NCBI GenBank assembly: GCA_020248785.1 | Contig: JADCGX010000040.1 | Span: forward strand, 31,944-95,943 | Source of the DNA: Burkholderiales bacterium | Lineage (GTDB): Bacteria > Pseudomonadota > Gammaproteobacteria > Burkholderiales > Burkholderiaceae_F | DNA length: 64,000 nt | Reading direction: 5' to 3' | Part shown: piece by piece, positions 8,442-18,671 of the stretch | How the letters are laid out: each line of letters begins with the position of its first letter | How positions within the stretch are numbered: the stretch's first letter is position 1 | Made by a program: the position numbers and the translations under genes | The notes under the pieces: model-generated | Database searches by the model: none | What the model was told of the DNA's origin: nothing | The model's input: only the letters and a program-made list of their open reading frames with translations

Positions 8442-9221
8442 TTGCAGCTCGCCACCTGGAACGTCAACTCGCTGAAGGTGCGCCTGCCGCACCTGCTGGA
8501 CTGGCTCGCGCAGCATCAGGCTGACATCGTCTGCCTGCAGGAAACCAAGCTCACCGACGACAAGTTTCCCGTGGCCGAACTGCGGGCAGCCGGGTATCAC
8601 AGCCACTTCAGCGGTCAGAAGACCTACAACGGCGTGGCGGTGCTGCTGCGCGAAGCGAGCGCGCCGCCCGGCGCGGACGTGCAGATCGGCATCCCCGGGT
8701 TCGAGGACGAGCAAAAGCGCGTCCTGTCGGTCACGGTGGGGGAATTGCGCGTTGTATGCACCTATTTTCCCAACGGCCAGGCGGTGGGTACCGACAAGTA
8801 CGCCTACAAGCTGCGCTGGCTTGGGGCACTACGCGACTGGCTGCGCGGTGAGCTCGCTGCCCGGCCGCAGCTCGCGCTGCTGGGCGACTACAACATCGCA
8901 CCCGAGAACCGCGACGTGCATGACCCGGCCGCCTGGAAGGAGCAAGTACTGTTCTCGGAGCCCGAAAAGCACGCCTTCCGTGAGCTTGTCGCACTCGGCC
9001 TGACGGACAGCTTCCGCCTGTTCGAGCAGCCCGAGCGCAGCTACACATGGTGGGATTACCGCATGCTCGCGTTCCGCCGCAAAATGGGCCTGCGCATCGA
9101 CCACATCCTGTTGTCCGCACCGCTGGTGTCACGCTGCACCGCCTGCACCATCGACATCGAGCCGCGCAAGCGCGAGCAGCCGAGCGATCACGCGCCCGTC
9201 ATCGCCACGCTCGCCGACTAG
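8442..9221 (+). CDS. xth: Exodeoxyribonuclease III (AP endonuclease)
   Basis: A 259-residue member of the exonuclease III/AP endonuclease family, acting in base-excision repair of abasic sites in the cytoplasm. All family blocks are present: ATWNVNSLKVRLP at the start, LQETKLTDDKFP with the metal-binding Glu, the GDYNIAPENRDVHDP block, WWDYR, RIDHILLS and the terminal SDHAPV. The start is TTG at 8442, the only one giving the canonical N-terminus, three bases after the stop of the DUF4124-glutaredoxin gene. It ends the folD operon. Its TAG overlaps, tail to tail, the original stop of the converging acetyltransferase pseudogene. Confidence 0.95.
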   Translation: MQLATWNVNSLKVRLPHLLDWLAQHQADIVCLQETKLTDDKFPVAELRAAGYHSHFSGQKTYNGVAVLLREASAPPGADVQIGIPGFEDEQKRVLSVTVGELRVVCTYFPNGQAVGTDKYAYKLRWLGALRDWLRGELAARPQLALLGDYNIAPENRDVHDPAAWKEQVLFSEPEKHAFRELVALGLTDSFRLFEQPERSYTWWDYRMLAFRRKMGLRIDHILLSAPLVSRCTACTIDIEPRKREQPSDHAPVIATLAD

Positions 9222-9694
9222 CCCTTCAGCCCGCGCTCGAAGCACACGCTGGTCGGATCGTCCACATAGGGACCAAATGCCGCGATGCGTGCGAAGCCGC
9301 AGGCGGCGTACAGGGCGATCGCCTCCGGCTAGCGGTTGCCGGTCTCCAGCCGCACGCGCTGATAGCCGAAGCGCCCGGCCTCGCTTACGAGATGGTCGAC
9401 GATGGCGCGTGCCACGCCTTGGCGGCGCGCTGCCCGGCGCACGAACATCCGCTTGATCTCGGCGGTCGTTGCGTCGAGCGGCCGCAGCGCGCCGCGGCCC
9501 ACCACCGCATCGCCAAGATGCGCCAGGACGAAGCTCGCGCGCGGGACAATGGGTGCGTTGGTCGGGGCCGGCGCGCCGGCGACGAAGAACTCCGGGTAGC
9601 GCAGGCGCGCTTCGGCGGCGGCTTCGGCAATCAAATCCAGCGCCGCACGACCAAACGGATCGGCCGCCGCCACCGTGAGGCGCGCGCCCCTCAT
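9218..9694 (-). pseudogene. GNAT acetyltransferase interrupted by in-frame TAG
   Basis: A minus-strand GNAT family N-acetyltransferase frame starts at ATG 9694 and would be 158 residues long. The acetyl-CoA-binding segment is present (IKRMFVRRAARRQGVARAIV, with the R/Q-x-x-G-x-A loop). A TAG at 9329-9331 stops it at codon 122, right after LETGNR. In the same frame beyond the stop the expected family end follows: PEAIALYAACGF, then FGPYVDDPTSVCFERG, to a second TAG at 9218-9220. GNATs normally read GN.Q..AI.LY here, so CAG to TAG is the likely lesion. The start overlaps the stop of the upstream gene (ATGA), showing it was the last gene of that operon. The truncated product lacks the final strand-helix unit. 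Confidence 0.85.
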
Positions 9695-10269
9695 GCGCCC
9701 GGCGTTGCCTTGCCCGCCAGTTCTCGCTTGCGTCGATGCGGTGCCAGCACCTGCGTGTTGAGCCAGTGCATGAACTGGCCCGCCATGCGCTCCGTGCGGC
9801 GCTCCAGCCAGGCGCGCAGGCCGCGCTCGGTAAAGCACAGGAGTTGCGTGCCTGGCGCGGCGCGCAGACCGTCGCGCCCCGCGATCAACCGCAGTCGCTC
9901 GCGATTACGCGCATGGCCCTGCAGGCCAAAGACATCGAGGACATCGTCGGCCGCGAACCAGGCCTGCCCCTCGTCAGCGAACAGGATCCGGACTTGTCGT
10001 CCGTCGAACTCGTAGTAGGCACCCTGCCACGGCTCATGCGGCCCGTGCTTCATCTGCTGCCACAGCCAGCGCACCAGACGCCAGAGCGGAAAGAGCAGCG
10101 CCACGGCGGCGAGCAGCGCGAAAAACGGCGCATGCGCGGGCGCGATGCCACGCAACAGCCACAGCACGACGATCCCGAGCAGCAGACCGCTGCCGATCCA
10201 GCCGGCGCGCAGGGACCGCGCGTCAGGGTCATCGGGCAGCTTGGGCAGCGGAGGCAGTTTGCTCGGCAT
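9691..10269 (-). CDS. Two-helix membrane protein with Bro-N-like domain
   Basis: The 192-residue protein has a Pro-rich N-terminus (MPSKLPPLPKLPDD), two transmembrane stretches at about residues 24-45 and 47-68, and a cytoplasmic-looking domain from about residue 85. That domain reads YYEFDGRQVRILF, then AWFAADDVLDVFGL, FTERGLRAWL and FMHWLNTQVL. This order matches the Bro-N domain of phage antirepressors: a VR element, a WF-A-x-DV element, then an F..W...VL end. I do not know a named family with this architecture. It lies 49 bases downstream of the RND pump gene and overlaps the GNAT pseudogene. ATG 10269 is chosen because it lies after the pump stop; a longer frame would overlap the pump gene. 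Confidence 0.7.
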   Translation of the reverse strand: MPSKLPPLPKLPDDPDARSLRAGWIGSGLLLGIVVLWLLRGIAPAHAPFFALLAAVALLFPLWRLVRWLWQQMKHGPHEPWQGAYYEFDGRQVRILFADEGQAWFAADDVLDVFGLQGHARNRERLRLIAGRDGLRAAPGTQLLCFTERGLRAWLERRTERMAGQFMHWLNTQVLAPHRRKRELAGKATPGA

Positions 10270-10318
10270 CACGCCGATTCTGGCGCAAGATGCCGGGCAA
10301 GCGTGCTGGGTCGTTCTT

Positions 10319-13300
10319 CTAGTCGTGCGGCTTGGCCGGCTGCGCCGGTAGCGGCACGGCACCCATCCCTGGCTGCGCGCGCTTGAACCAGCGCTTTTCC
10401 CACGCGTCGAGGTAGGAGTAAATCACGGGCACCACCACGAGCGTCAACAGGGTGGACGTGATGACACCGCCGATGATCGCGCGGCCCATGGGCGCCTGCT
10501 GCTCGGCGCCCTCGCCCAGCCCGAGTGCCAGCGGAAGCATGCCGAAGATCATGGCCGCGGTGGTCATCAGGATCGGACGCAGCCGCACCTGGCCGGCGGC
10601 GAGGAGTGCTTCGGAGCGGCTCATGCCCTGGCGCTGGCCCTGGTTGGCGAAGTCAACAAGCAAAATGGCGTTCTTCGTCACGAGGCCCATCAGGAAGACG
10701 ATGCCGATCATCGAAAAGATGTTCTGCGTCGTACCGGTGACCAGCAGCGCCAGCATCACGCCCACGATCGACAGCGGCAGCGATACCATGATGGCCAGCG
10801 GCTGGATGAAGCTGCCGAACTGCGAGGCCAGCACGATGTAGATGAAGATCACCGCCAACGCGAGGGCGCCGACGATCGCGCTGAACACTTCCTGCTGGTC
10901 CTTGATCTGACCGCCGACGTCGAAGCGCAGGCCGGGCGGCAGCTGGTAGCTCTTGACCAAGTCCTGCACTTCCTTGCCCGCGTCGCCCGAGGGCCGGCCC
11001 TGTACGTTGGCGAACAGCGCAACCCGCCGCGTCAGGTCCTGGCGCCGGATGTTCTGCGGGTTGAAGGTGGACTCCACGGTGGCGATCGCACGCAGGGGCA
11101 CGACCTCGGCCGAGCCGTCGGGCAGCGTGCGTCCGGTCGCGATGTTCAGACCCGAGATGTCATCGACCACCGAGCGGCTCGAGCGCGGCACCTGGGTGAT
11201 GACCTCGTAGTTCTGGCCATCGGGAGCGAGCCAGTAGCCCGACAGTTCACCGCCCACGAATGCACGCAGCGTCGATCCGATTTGCGCGTGCGTGATCCCA
11301 AATTCGGCCGCCAGCTCGGGCTTCAGCCGCACCGACAGCGCCGGCGTACCCTCCTTGACCGAGATCTCGACGTCGGTGATGCCGCGAATCTGCATCACCT
11401 TGGTCTTGAGGTCCGCGATCACGCGGTTCATCTCGGCGTCATTGTTCCCAAGCAGCGCGACATAGATCGGGCCGCCGCCACCGACCCTCATCTCCACGCC
11501 GGGGATCCGCGCCACGCGCGCCCGGATCGCCTGCTCGATCTCTTTCTGCGTGCGCGCGCGCTCGTTGCGTGGCACCAGCAGGATGTTGATGCGGGCGGTG
11601 TTGCGTCCCTCGCCCCCACCGATGAACGCGTTGACCGTACGGATCTCCGGGAACTCGCGCAACGCCTCCTCAACCCGCTTCACGCGCTCGCTGGCGTAGT
11701 CGAGGCTCGATCCCACCGGCATCGTCAGTTGCACGTTGGTAAAACTCTGGTCGATCTGCGGCTGCAACTCCGTGCCCACGAGCCCGGCAATCGGGATGCT
11801 GATGAGGAAGCTGGCAGTGGCCAGCCAGAGGGTGACACCGCGGGGCGTTAGCGTGGCGATGCGCAGCCTCAACGCGCCGACATCGCGGTGCCGGATCGCA
11901 CGCCACAACGAGACCGCGGGCACCCCAAGGCGCCTCTCGGTGCCGGGGATGCGAAAGCCCAGCGAGTAGCGCCGCGCGGACAGGGCCCAGCCGAGCAGCT
12001 TGCCGTACCAGATGTGCCAGCGCTCGACCCAGCCGTCGAACACGCGCAGCACGCTGCCGAGCACCGGCAGATTGCGCGCACCCTCGGGCGGGTCCTTCCA
12101 GACCGACGACAGCATGGGGTCGAGCGTGAAGCTCACGAACAGCGACACCAGCACGGCCACCACGACCGTGATGCCAAAGGCATAGAAGTACTTGCCGACC
12201 ATGCCGCCCATGAAGGCGATCGGCACGAAGACCGCGACGACCGAGAAGGTGGTGGCCAGAACTGCCAGGCCAATCTCGTCCGTGCCCTCGCGGGCGGCCG
12301 TGTAATGGTCCTTGCCCATGTGCAGGTGGCGCACGATGTTTTCGCGCACCACGATGGCGTCGTCGATCAGCAGGCCGATGCACAGCGACAGCGCCATCAG
12401 CGTCATGTAGTTGAGCGTGAAGCCGAAGGTGTACAGGGCGATGAAGGTGGCGATCACCGCGATCGGCAGCGTCAGCCCGGTGATCACGGTGCTGCGCCAG
12501 CTGCCGAGGAACAGGAACACGATGAGCACCGTCAGCAGCGCGCCCTCGACGATGGTGCGCTTGACGTTGTTGACCGAGCGCTCGACGAAGTCAGCCGAGG
12601 CCCACATGAACTTGAGCTCCGCGCCGGGCGGCAGCTGCGGCTGCATCTCGCGCGCGGCCTCCTTCAGTGCCCGGCCCACCTCGATGAGGTTGGCATCCTG
12701 CGCCTTGTAGACCCAGAAGCCGATCGAGGGCCGGCCGTCGACGCGCGAGATCGAGTTGCTCTCGCGCTCGGTGTCGAGCACCTGCGCGACCTGCGACAGC
12801 AGGATCGGCGCGCCGCCCTTGCGGGCGACGATGATGTTGCCGAAGTCGGCCGCCGAGCGCACCCGGCCGTCCACGCGCACGATGGCGTCCGAGGTCGTCG
12901 ACGTGATGAGCCCCACCGGCACGCTCACGTTGGCGTTGCGCAGCGCCTGCACAACCTGGTCGACGCTGACGCCAAAGGCCACCAGCTTCGACGGCTCCAC
13001 CTGCACCTGGATCTGGCGCGTCACGGTGCCGCCAAGATCAACGCGGCCCACACCGTTGACGCGCTCGAAGCCCTTTTGCACCACCTGCTCGGCCACCGTC
13101 GTCAACGCGCGCTGCGACGGTCCATCGCCGACCAACGCAAAGGTCGCCACCGGCTGCTCGTTCTCGCCGCCGCCGGCACGCTGCACGACCGGGTCTTTGG
13201 CGTCGCGCGGAAAGCCGGCACGGATCTGGGCGATCTTGTCGCGTGTCTCCTGCAGCACGCGGTCGGAATCGACGTCGAGCCGAAACTCGATCCAGGTCAG

Positions 13301-13567
13301 CGAACGGCCTTCATCGGAGCGGCTGAGGATGCGCTTGACGCCCGCCACCGTGTTGACGGCGTTTTCGACCGGCTTGGTGATGTCGTTTTCCACCTGCTCG
13401 GGCGACGCGCCGGGATAGCTGACCCAGATCTGCACCATGGGCAGTTCGATGTCCGGCATGGCCTCCACGCGCAGCTTGTTGTAGGAGAAGATGCCCAGCA
13501 CCAGCAGGGCCACCATCACCATGGCCGCGAAGACCGGGTGATGGATCGCGACGCGTGTCATCCACAT
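10319..13567 (-). CDS. RND efflux pump, inner-membrane transporter (AcrB/HAE1 type)
   Basis: A 1082-residue resistance-nodulation-division transporter that would use the proton gradient to export drugs or other amphiphiles in complex with the adjacent periplasmic adaptor and an outer-membrane channel. The N-terminus is [22 protein letters not shown] (first membrane helix). Family blocks include the pore-domain start [20 protein letters not shown], the TM4 proton-relay [12 protein letters not shown] with paired Asp, and near the C-terminus [14 protein letters not shown] and [19 protein letters not shown]. The start is set at ATG 13567, 16 bases after the adaptor stop (ATG 13561 is also possible). 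No outer-membrane TolC-type gene is in the window, so the pump must use one encoded elsewhere. Confidence 0.95.
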   Translation of the reverse strand: MWMTRVAIHHPVFAAMVMVALLVLGIFSYNKLRVEAMPDIELPMVQIWVSYPGASPEQVENDITKPVENAVNTVAGVKRILSRSDEGRSLTWIEFRLDVDSDRVLQETRDKIAQIRAGFPRDAKDPVVQRAGGGENEQPVATFALVGDGPSQRALTTVAEQVVQKGFERVNGVGRVDLGGTVTRQIQVQVEPSKLVAFGVSVDQVVQALRNANVSVPVGLITSTTSDAIVRVDGRVRSAADFGNIIVARKGGAPILLSQVAQVLDTERESNSISRVDGRPSIGFWVYKAQDANLIEVGRALKEAAREMQPQLPPGAELKFMWASADFVERSVNNVKRTIVEGALLTVLIVFLFLGSWRSTVITGLTLPIAVIATFIALYTFGFTLNYMTLMALSLCIGLLIDDAIVVRENIVRHLHMGKDHYTAAREGTDEIGLAVLATTFSVVAVFVPIAFMGGMVGKYFYAFGITVVVAVLVSLFVSFTLDPMLSSVWKDPPEGARNLPVLGSVLRVFDGWVERWHIWYGKLLGWALSARRYSLGFRIPGTERRLGVPAVSLWRAIRHRDVGALRLRIATLTPRGVTLWLATASFLISIPIAGLVGTELQPQIDQSFTNVQLTMPVGSSLDYASERVKRVEEALREFPEIRTVNAFIGGGEGRNTARINILLVPRNERARTQKEIEQAIRARVARIPGVEMRVGGGGPIYVALLGNNDAEMNRVIADLKTKVMQIRGITDVEISVKEGTPALSVRLKPELAAEFGITHAQIGSTLRAFVGGELSGYWLAPDGQNYEVITQVPRSSRSVVDDISGLNIATGRTLPDGSAEVVPLRAIATVESTFNPQNIRRQDLTRRVALFANVQGRPSGDAGKEVQDLVKSYQLPPGLRFDVGGQIKDQQEVFSAIVGALALAVIFIYIVLASQFGSFIQPLAIMVSLPLSIVGVMLALLVTGTTQNIFSMIGIVFLMGLVTKNAILLVDFANQGQRQGMSRSEALLAAGQVRLRPILMTTAAMIFGMLPLALGLGEGAEQQAPMGRAIIGGVITSTLLTLVVVPVIYSYLDAWEKRWFKRAQPGMGAVPLPAQPAKPHD

Positions 13568-13583
13568 GGGCGGCGCCTCGGGT

Positions 13584-14774
13584 CTAATTGACTGCCGCCG
13601 CCGGCTTGGCAACAGCCGGCCTGGCGGGCTCGGTCTCGGCCATGCGCGCCTCGCCAGGCGCGCTGCCGATGACCTTGGCGGCCAGCCCGTCGCGCAGGTT
13701 GTCGAACTTGGTGGCGATCACCCGATCGTCCGCCGACAGGCCGGTCTTGACCTCCACCATCTGCGCGCGCTCGTCGCGGCGGCCCAGGGTCACCGGCTGC
13801 TTGCGCAACGTGCCACTGGCCAGTACCCAGACGAAATCCTGCCCATTGTCGTTGCGCAACGCCGCCGCAGGCAGGGCCGGCACCGGCCGCTCACCACCCA
13901 CGTGCAGGTAGACCTTGGCAAACATCCCGACGCGCAGGACCGTGTCGTCGTTGGGCAGCGAAACGAAGAAGTTGATCGACCGTGTGCCCGGTTCCGCGCT
14001 CGGATTGATGCGCTCGACCCGACCCTCGAACTGCCGGTCGGCAATGCCCTCGATGGCGACCATCGCCCGCGCGCCCGGCGCGATCTGCGCCACGTCCGAC
14101 ACCGCGGCCTGGGCCTGGACCTCGAGCTTGGACAGATCGACGATGCCGACCAGCGGCGCGTCAAAGCCCACCTTTTCGCCCGGCTGCACATGGCGGCGCG
14201 ACACGTGGCCGCTGATCGGCGCCCGCACCACGGCGTCGTTCAGCAGCAGCTGCGTCTGCGCCAGTTGCGCCTGCGCGGCCTCGACAGCGGCGGCCTGGGC
14301 GCGGTAGGCCGCGTCCGCCGTGTCGAACGCGTTCTGCGAGATGAAGTTCTGCTTGACCAGCTGCGCATTGACCTGCCGCGTGCGCTCGTTCTGCGCCAAA
14401 TTGGCCTTGGCGGACTCCAGCGTGGCGCTGCGCTCGGCCAACTGGACCTTGAGGGCCGCGGTGTCGAATTCGACCAGCACCTGGCCCGCGCTGACCCGCT
14501 GGCCTTCGCGTACATGCACGGCACGCACCTCGGCCGAAAGCTTGGACCGCACCGTGGCCTGTGACATGGCCTGCACCGAGCCGGGCATCGCCAATTCAAC
14601 CACCAGCGGGCGTATCGAGACGCTGACGACATCGGCGGCCGCGAATTCGAGCGGTGCGGCCTCGTTCTTCTTGGCCGCTTCCTGCGGCTTGCCGCCGCGC
14701 AATGCGATGGCTCCGCCCACGGCGAGCAGAGCCACGAGAGCCACGCCCAGCCCGATGATCTTGCGTCGATTCAT
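13584..14774 (-). CDS. RND efflux periplasmic adaptor (membrane fusion protein)
   Basis: A 396-residue HlyD/AcrA-type adaptor linking the RND transporter to an outer-membrane channel. It starts MNRRKIIGLG with a single hydrophobic anchor or signal segment (residues 7-25). Then follow the first lipoyl half-motif (VREGQRVSAGQVLVEFD), an alpha-helical hairpin rich in Ala/Gln, the second lipoyl half (ISGHVSRRHVQPGEKV) and the beta-barrel segment (GMFAKVYLHVGGERPVPALP). ATG 14774 is the natural start; an upstream in-frame start would add residues with no family similarity. It is the first gene of the operon; the promoter should lie in the 460 bases upstream. Confidence 0.93.
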   Translation of the reverse strand: MNRRKIIGLGVALVALLAVGGAIALRGGKPQEAAKKNEAAPLEFAAADVVSVSIRPLVVELAMPGSVQAMSQATVRSKLSAEVRAVHVREGQRVSAGQVLVEFDTAALKVQLAERSATLESAKANLAQNERTRQVNAQLVKQNFISQNAFDTADAAYRAQAAAVEAAQAQLAQTQLLLNDAVVRAPISGHVSRRHVQPGEKVGFDAPLVGIVDLSKLEVQAQAAVSDVAQIAPGARAMVAIEGIADRQFEGRVERINPSAEPGTRSINFFVSLPNDDTVLRVGMFAKVYLHVGGERPVPALPAAALRNDNGQDFVWVLASGTLRKQPVTLGRRDERAQMVEVKTGLSADDRVIATKFDNLRDGLAAKVIGSAPGEARMAETEPARPAVAKPAAAVN

Positions 14775-15235
14775 GTTCCCCGCCCCGTCGGCCCTCGTGG
14801 GGCCGCACCCTGTGCCTGATGTGCCGCGCATTATCGGCGCGGCGCTTGGCGTGCCCCGGCGTTTGCGACGAAGCGCGGGACGGGACGACGGAGTGCAGCA
14901 GAGCCCCGTCAGACCGGGGTGGCCGCCAGCGGGTGACCCCGTGTCGCCGGCGTGGCTTCAGCTAGCCCGAATACTTCATCGCGGACGCGGGAGTTGCGCA
15001 GATGCGTGCGCGAGGCCGATTGGTCGGGAGGCCCGCAGCCGATGCCCGCAGGCATCAGAGAGCACCGTAGTTCAAGCGGCCCGCGCAGATCCTGCCTTAT
15101 CGAAGGCGGGGGCGCTGTGCAAGCCCGCTTCGCCCACGACCGACCAACGTGATTCTGTCCAAACATGACTTCACCACGCCGGTGACAGAGCGAGAATCAT
15201 CGCCTGCGGAGGGGCGACCTCGTGAAGACGCCAGG
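14775..15235. other. Intergenic region between the efflux operon and ntrC
   Basis: This 461-bp stretch lies upstream of the efflux adaptor gene and downstream of ntrC, both on the minus strand. It must hold the efflux promoter, but I see no regulator gene and no convincing -35/-10 pair. A short dyad (TCACC, 5-base loop, GGTGA) sits at 15171-15185, without a T-run, so it is not a clear terminator. A stretch at about 14968-14982 (CCCGAATACTTCAT) resembles the ends of some insertion sequences, but no matching second end or transposase is present. Overlapping open frames here show no recognisable protein similarity. Confidence 0.5.
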
Positions 15236-16720
<1,485 letters not shown>

Positions 16721-16782
16721 GGTTGTGCTCCCCGGCCACGGGCGGCGAGTGATCGGTGCGTGATCGACATGGGTGCGCTCAT

Positions 16783-16842
16783 TAGACGGCCTTGGCGCTG
16801 CGCGCTCAGGAATTCGCCCGAGGGACAGCCCGGCGGGCTCAT
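16783..16842 (-). repeat. Dispersed intercistronic repeat, copy C (ntrB-ntrC)
   Basis: Sixty bases on the minus strand starting ATGAGCCCGCCGGGC. They are clearly related to the copies at 46817-46879 and 49598-49657, although more diverged. Like the 49598 copy, it begins with an ATGA that includes the TGA of the upstream gene (ntrB). It contains a small palindrome (GCCCG-C-CGGGC) and ends in an AAGG tract followed seven bases later by an ATG. It stays open in the frame encoding MSPPGCPSGEFLSAQRQG. Confidence 0.7.
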
Positions 16843-17942
16843 GGGAGGGGAAGAAGGATGCGGAAGTCGGTCCGTCCCGGACGGGATTCGTATTCGATGA
16901 CGCCATCGTTTTGTTGTACGAACGTCTGCGCCAGGGTCAGGCCGAGGCCGGTGCCGCTGTCGCGGCCCGACACCAGGGGCAGAAAGATTCTCTCCTTCAG
17001 TTCTTCCGGAATGCCCGGACCGTTGTCGATCACATGCAAGTCCAGTGCCAGTCGACAATGGCGGCGGGCGATCGTCACGTGGCGCGTCACACGGGTGCGC
17101 AGCACGATCTGCGCATCCCCCTGCGCGATCCGGGTTTCGAGCGCCTGCGCGGCATTGCGCACGACGTTCAGCAGGGCCTGGATCAGCTGTTCGCGGTCGG
17201 CGGTGCAGTCGGGCGCGGAGGCGTCGTAGTCGCGCTCGATCGTCAGGCCGCGCGGAAACTCGGACTGCATGACCACACGCACCCGCTCGAAGACCTCGTG
17301 GATGTTGAAACTGCTGGGCTGGCGCAGTTGGCGGTGCGGCGCAAGCAGCCGGTCGACCAGCGCCTGCAGCCGGTCAGCCTCGCTGATGATGACGCCGGTG
17401 TACTCGCGCTGCTCGGGCGAGGCGAGCTCGTGCTCGAGCAACTGTGCTGCGCCACGGATGCCACCCAGCGGGTTCTTGATCTCGTGCGCCAGGTTGCGCA
17501 TGAGCTGACGATTGGCCTCGCTCTGGTCGAGCTGCCGCTCTTCACGGCTGACCTTGAGTTGCTGCTCGATCTCGGTGAGTTCGATGATGAGCGGCGTCTC
17601 TCGCGAGTACAGCGCCGAAGCCGTGGCGTGCACGGTCAGGGGCTCTCGCAGCGGCCGCCGCAGTTCCATGGTCTGCCGGCGCTGCCCTAGGACGTTGGAT
17701 GCAGCCTCCCTCAACAGCTGATCGACGCCATTGTCCGTTGAGAACAAGCGCTGTGCCGGCAGGCCGGTCAGCTTGCTGCGGGAGGTTTCGAAGAGTTGTT
17801 CAGCGGCCTGGTTGGCATAGATCACCACCCCGCGCCAGTTGAGCACCAGCACCGCCGTGGCGAGCAGATCCAACCCCTGGAAGCGCTCTGTCTGCGCGAC
17901 GAAACCGAAGTCGCCGCCCACGCCCGGGAGCGGTCCGTTCAT
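16839..17942 (-). CDS. glnL: Nitrogen regulation sensor histidine kinase NtrB
   Basis: NtrB (367 residues) is the cytoplasmic kinase/phosphatase that controls NtrC in response to PII signalling. After an N-terminal PAS-type domain (LDLLATAVLVLNWRGVVIYAN), the phospho-acceptor His153 sits in the H-box LAHEIKNPLGGIRGAAQLLE. The N-box (LNVVRNAAQAL), the G1 box (IDNGPGIPEELKERIF) and the G2 box (GTGLGLTLAQTFV) follow. ATG 17942 gives the family-like start; an upstream extension overlaps the DUF4124 gene in another frame. The stop overlaps repeat copy C. The gene sits 25 bases after the DUF4124 gene, in the order glnA-DUF4124-ntrB-ntrC. Confidence 0.95.
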   Translation of the reverse strand: MNGPLPGVGGDFGFVAQTERFQGLDLLATAVLVLNWRGVVIYANQAAEQLFETSRSKLTGLPAQRLFSTDNGVDQLLREAASNVLGQRRQTMELRRPLREPLTVHATASALYSRETPLIIELTEIEQQLKVSREERQLDQSEANRQLMRNLAHEIKNPLGGIRGAAQLLEHELASPEQREYTGVIISEADRLQALVDRLLAPHRQLRQPSSFNIHEVFERVRVVMQSEFPRGLTIERDYDASAPDCTADREQLIQALLNVVRNAAQALETRIAQGDAQIVLRTRVTRHVTIARRHCRLALDLHVIDNGPGIPEELKERIFLPLVSGRDSGTGLGLTLAQTFVQQNDGVIEYESRPGRTDFRILLPLP

Positions 17943-17967
17943 GGCCGCCCCCCGCAAGCACCAACAA

Positions 17968-18480
17968 CTACTGGCGCACCATGCCCAACTCGCGACGCAG
18001 GGCAAGAATATTGTTCTCGCTGCGCTGGATGTCTTCCTGCATCCGCACAACCCGCTCTTGATAGCGCGCGAAGTTGCGTGTCTCGTCGCCCTGCCGCTCC
18101 GGCTGTCCGTTGTTGAACTCGGTCCGCAGCTTGGCAAGCCGCTCTTCTTCGGTCTTCAACTCGTCTTCCAGGATGCGCCGACGCTCGCCGTCGCGCACGC
18201 GCTGCGTATCGGCTTCGACGCGCGGAAAAGTGGCCGGCGTCACGGCCGGCGCGGCTGCGCGCGGGCCGGGTGCACCACCGGCCGGCAGCTTCGGCGCGGG
18301 AACCGTGGTCAGCGGCTGCACGTCCAGGCGCTTGCAGCCGCGCGACGTGCCTGTGTTCTGGTAGACCTTGCGACCGTCGGGGTCCGTGCAGACAAAAATG
18401 TCCCCCTGCGCTTGCGCCGTGGACGCTGCCGCGATCGTCAGGCCCGCGGTGATCGCCTTGAACAAGTGTTGTCGAGCCAT
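17968..18480 (-). CDS. Exported DUF4124 protein with coiled-coil C-terminus
   Basis: A 170-residue exported protein. ATG 18480 gives a signal peptide (FKAITAGLTIAAASTAQA) and then a DUF4124 domain beginning DIFVCTDPDGRKVYQNTG with a Cys pair (CTD..., RGCKRL). A Pro/Ala-rich linker is followed by a charged helical tail (RRRILEDELKTEEERL and on) that should form a coiled coil. It lies between glnA and ntrB, 25 bases ahead of ntrB, so it is probably co-transcribed with ntrBC. No function in nitrogen control is established; the location may be historical. Other DUF4124 genes in the window are at 7833, 51156 and 51794. Confidence 0.82.
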   Translation of the reverse strand: MARQHLFKAITAGLTIAAASTAQAQGDIFVCTDPDGRKVYQNTGTSRGCKRLDVQPLTTVPAPKLPAGGAPGPRAAAPAVTPATFPRVEADTQRVRDGERRRILEDELKTEEERLAKLRTEFNNGQPERQGDETRNFARYQERVVRMQEDIQRSENNILALRRELGMVRQ

Positions 18481-18608
18481 GCCCGCTGCCGAGGAAACAA
18501 GATCTGGCACGAGTGTAGAGGACAGCCCCATGCCGAGGCATCCCAGGGATTGACCCATAAGCAACGTGGCAGACCGACATTTCGCCGACCATTCTGTGGG
18601 GCATCGTG

Positions 18609-18637
18609 AAAAAGGGGCGGATGGACCGCCCCTTTTT
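18609..18637 (-). terminator. Bidirectional rho-independent terminator after glnA
   Basis: A perfect 12-bp inverted repeat, AAAAAGGGGCGG, then a 5-base loop (ATGGA), then CCGCCCCTTTTT. The G+C-rich stem is flanked by A and T tracts on both sides, so it can terminate in either direction. It lies 35 bases past the glnA stop and would separate high-level glnA transcription from the DUF4124-ntrBC genes. Confidence 0.92.
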
Positions 18638-18671
18638 CGCTCTGGCTTTCGCTCTGGCCGATGGGTTCGGT

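Noticed and set aside
11888..13591. Long plus-strand ORF (567 codons) opposite the RND pump gene
   Set aside because: High-GC antisense shadow; the minus strand encodes a complete AcrB-type pump and the plus-strand product is His/Arg/Asp-rich with no family features. Similar shadows lie opposite prlC, glnA, aroC and others.
14968..14982. Insertion-sequence end upstream of the efflux operon
   Set aside because: Only a short resemblance, without a partner repeat, target duplication or transposase.
16721..16906. Longer NtrC start at 16906
   Set aside because: The added residues overlap the end of ntrB and include the dispersed repeat; ATG 16720 gives the canonical receiver-domain start.
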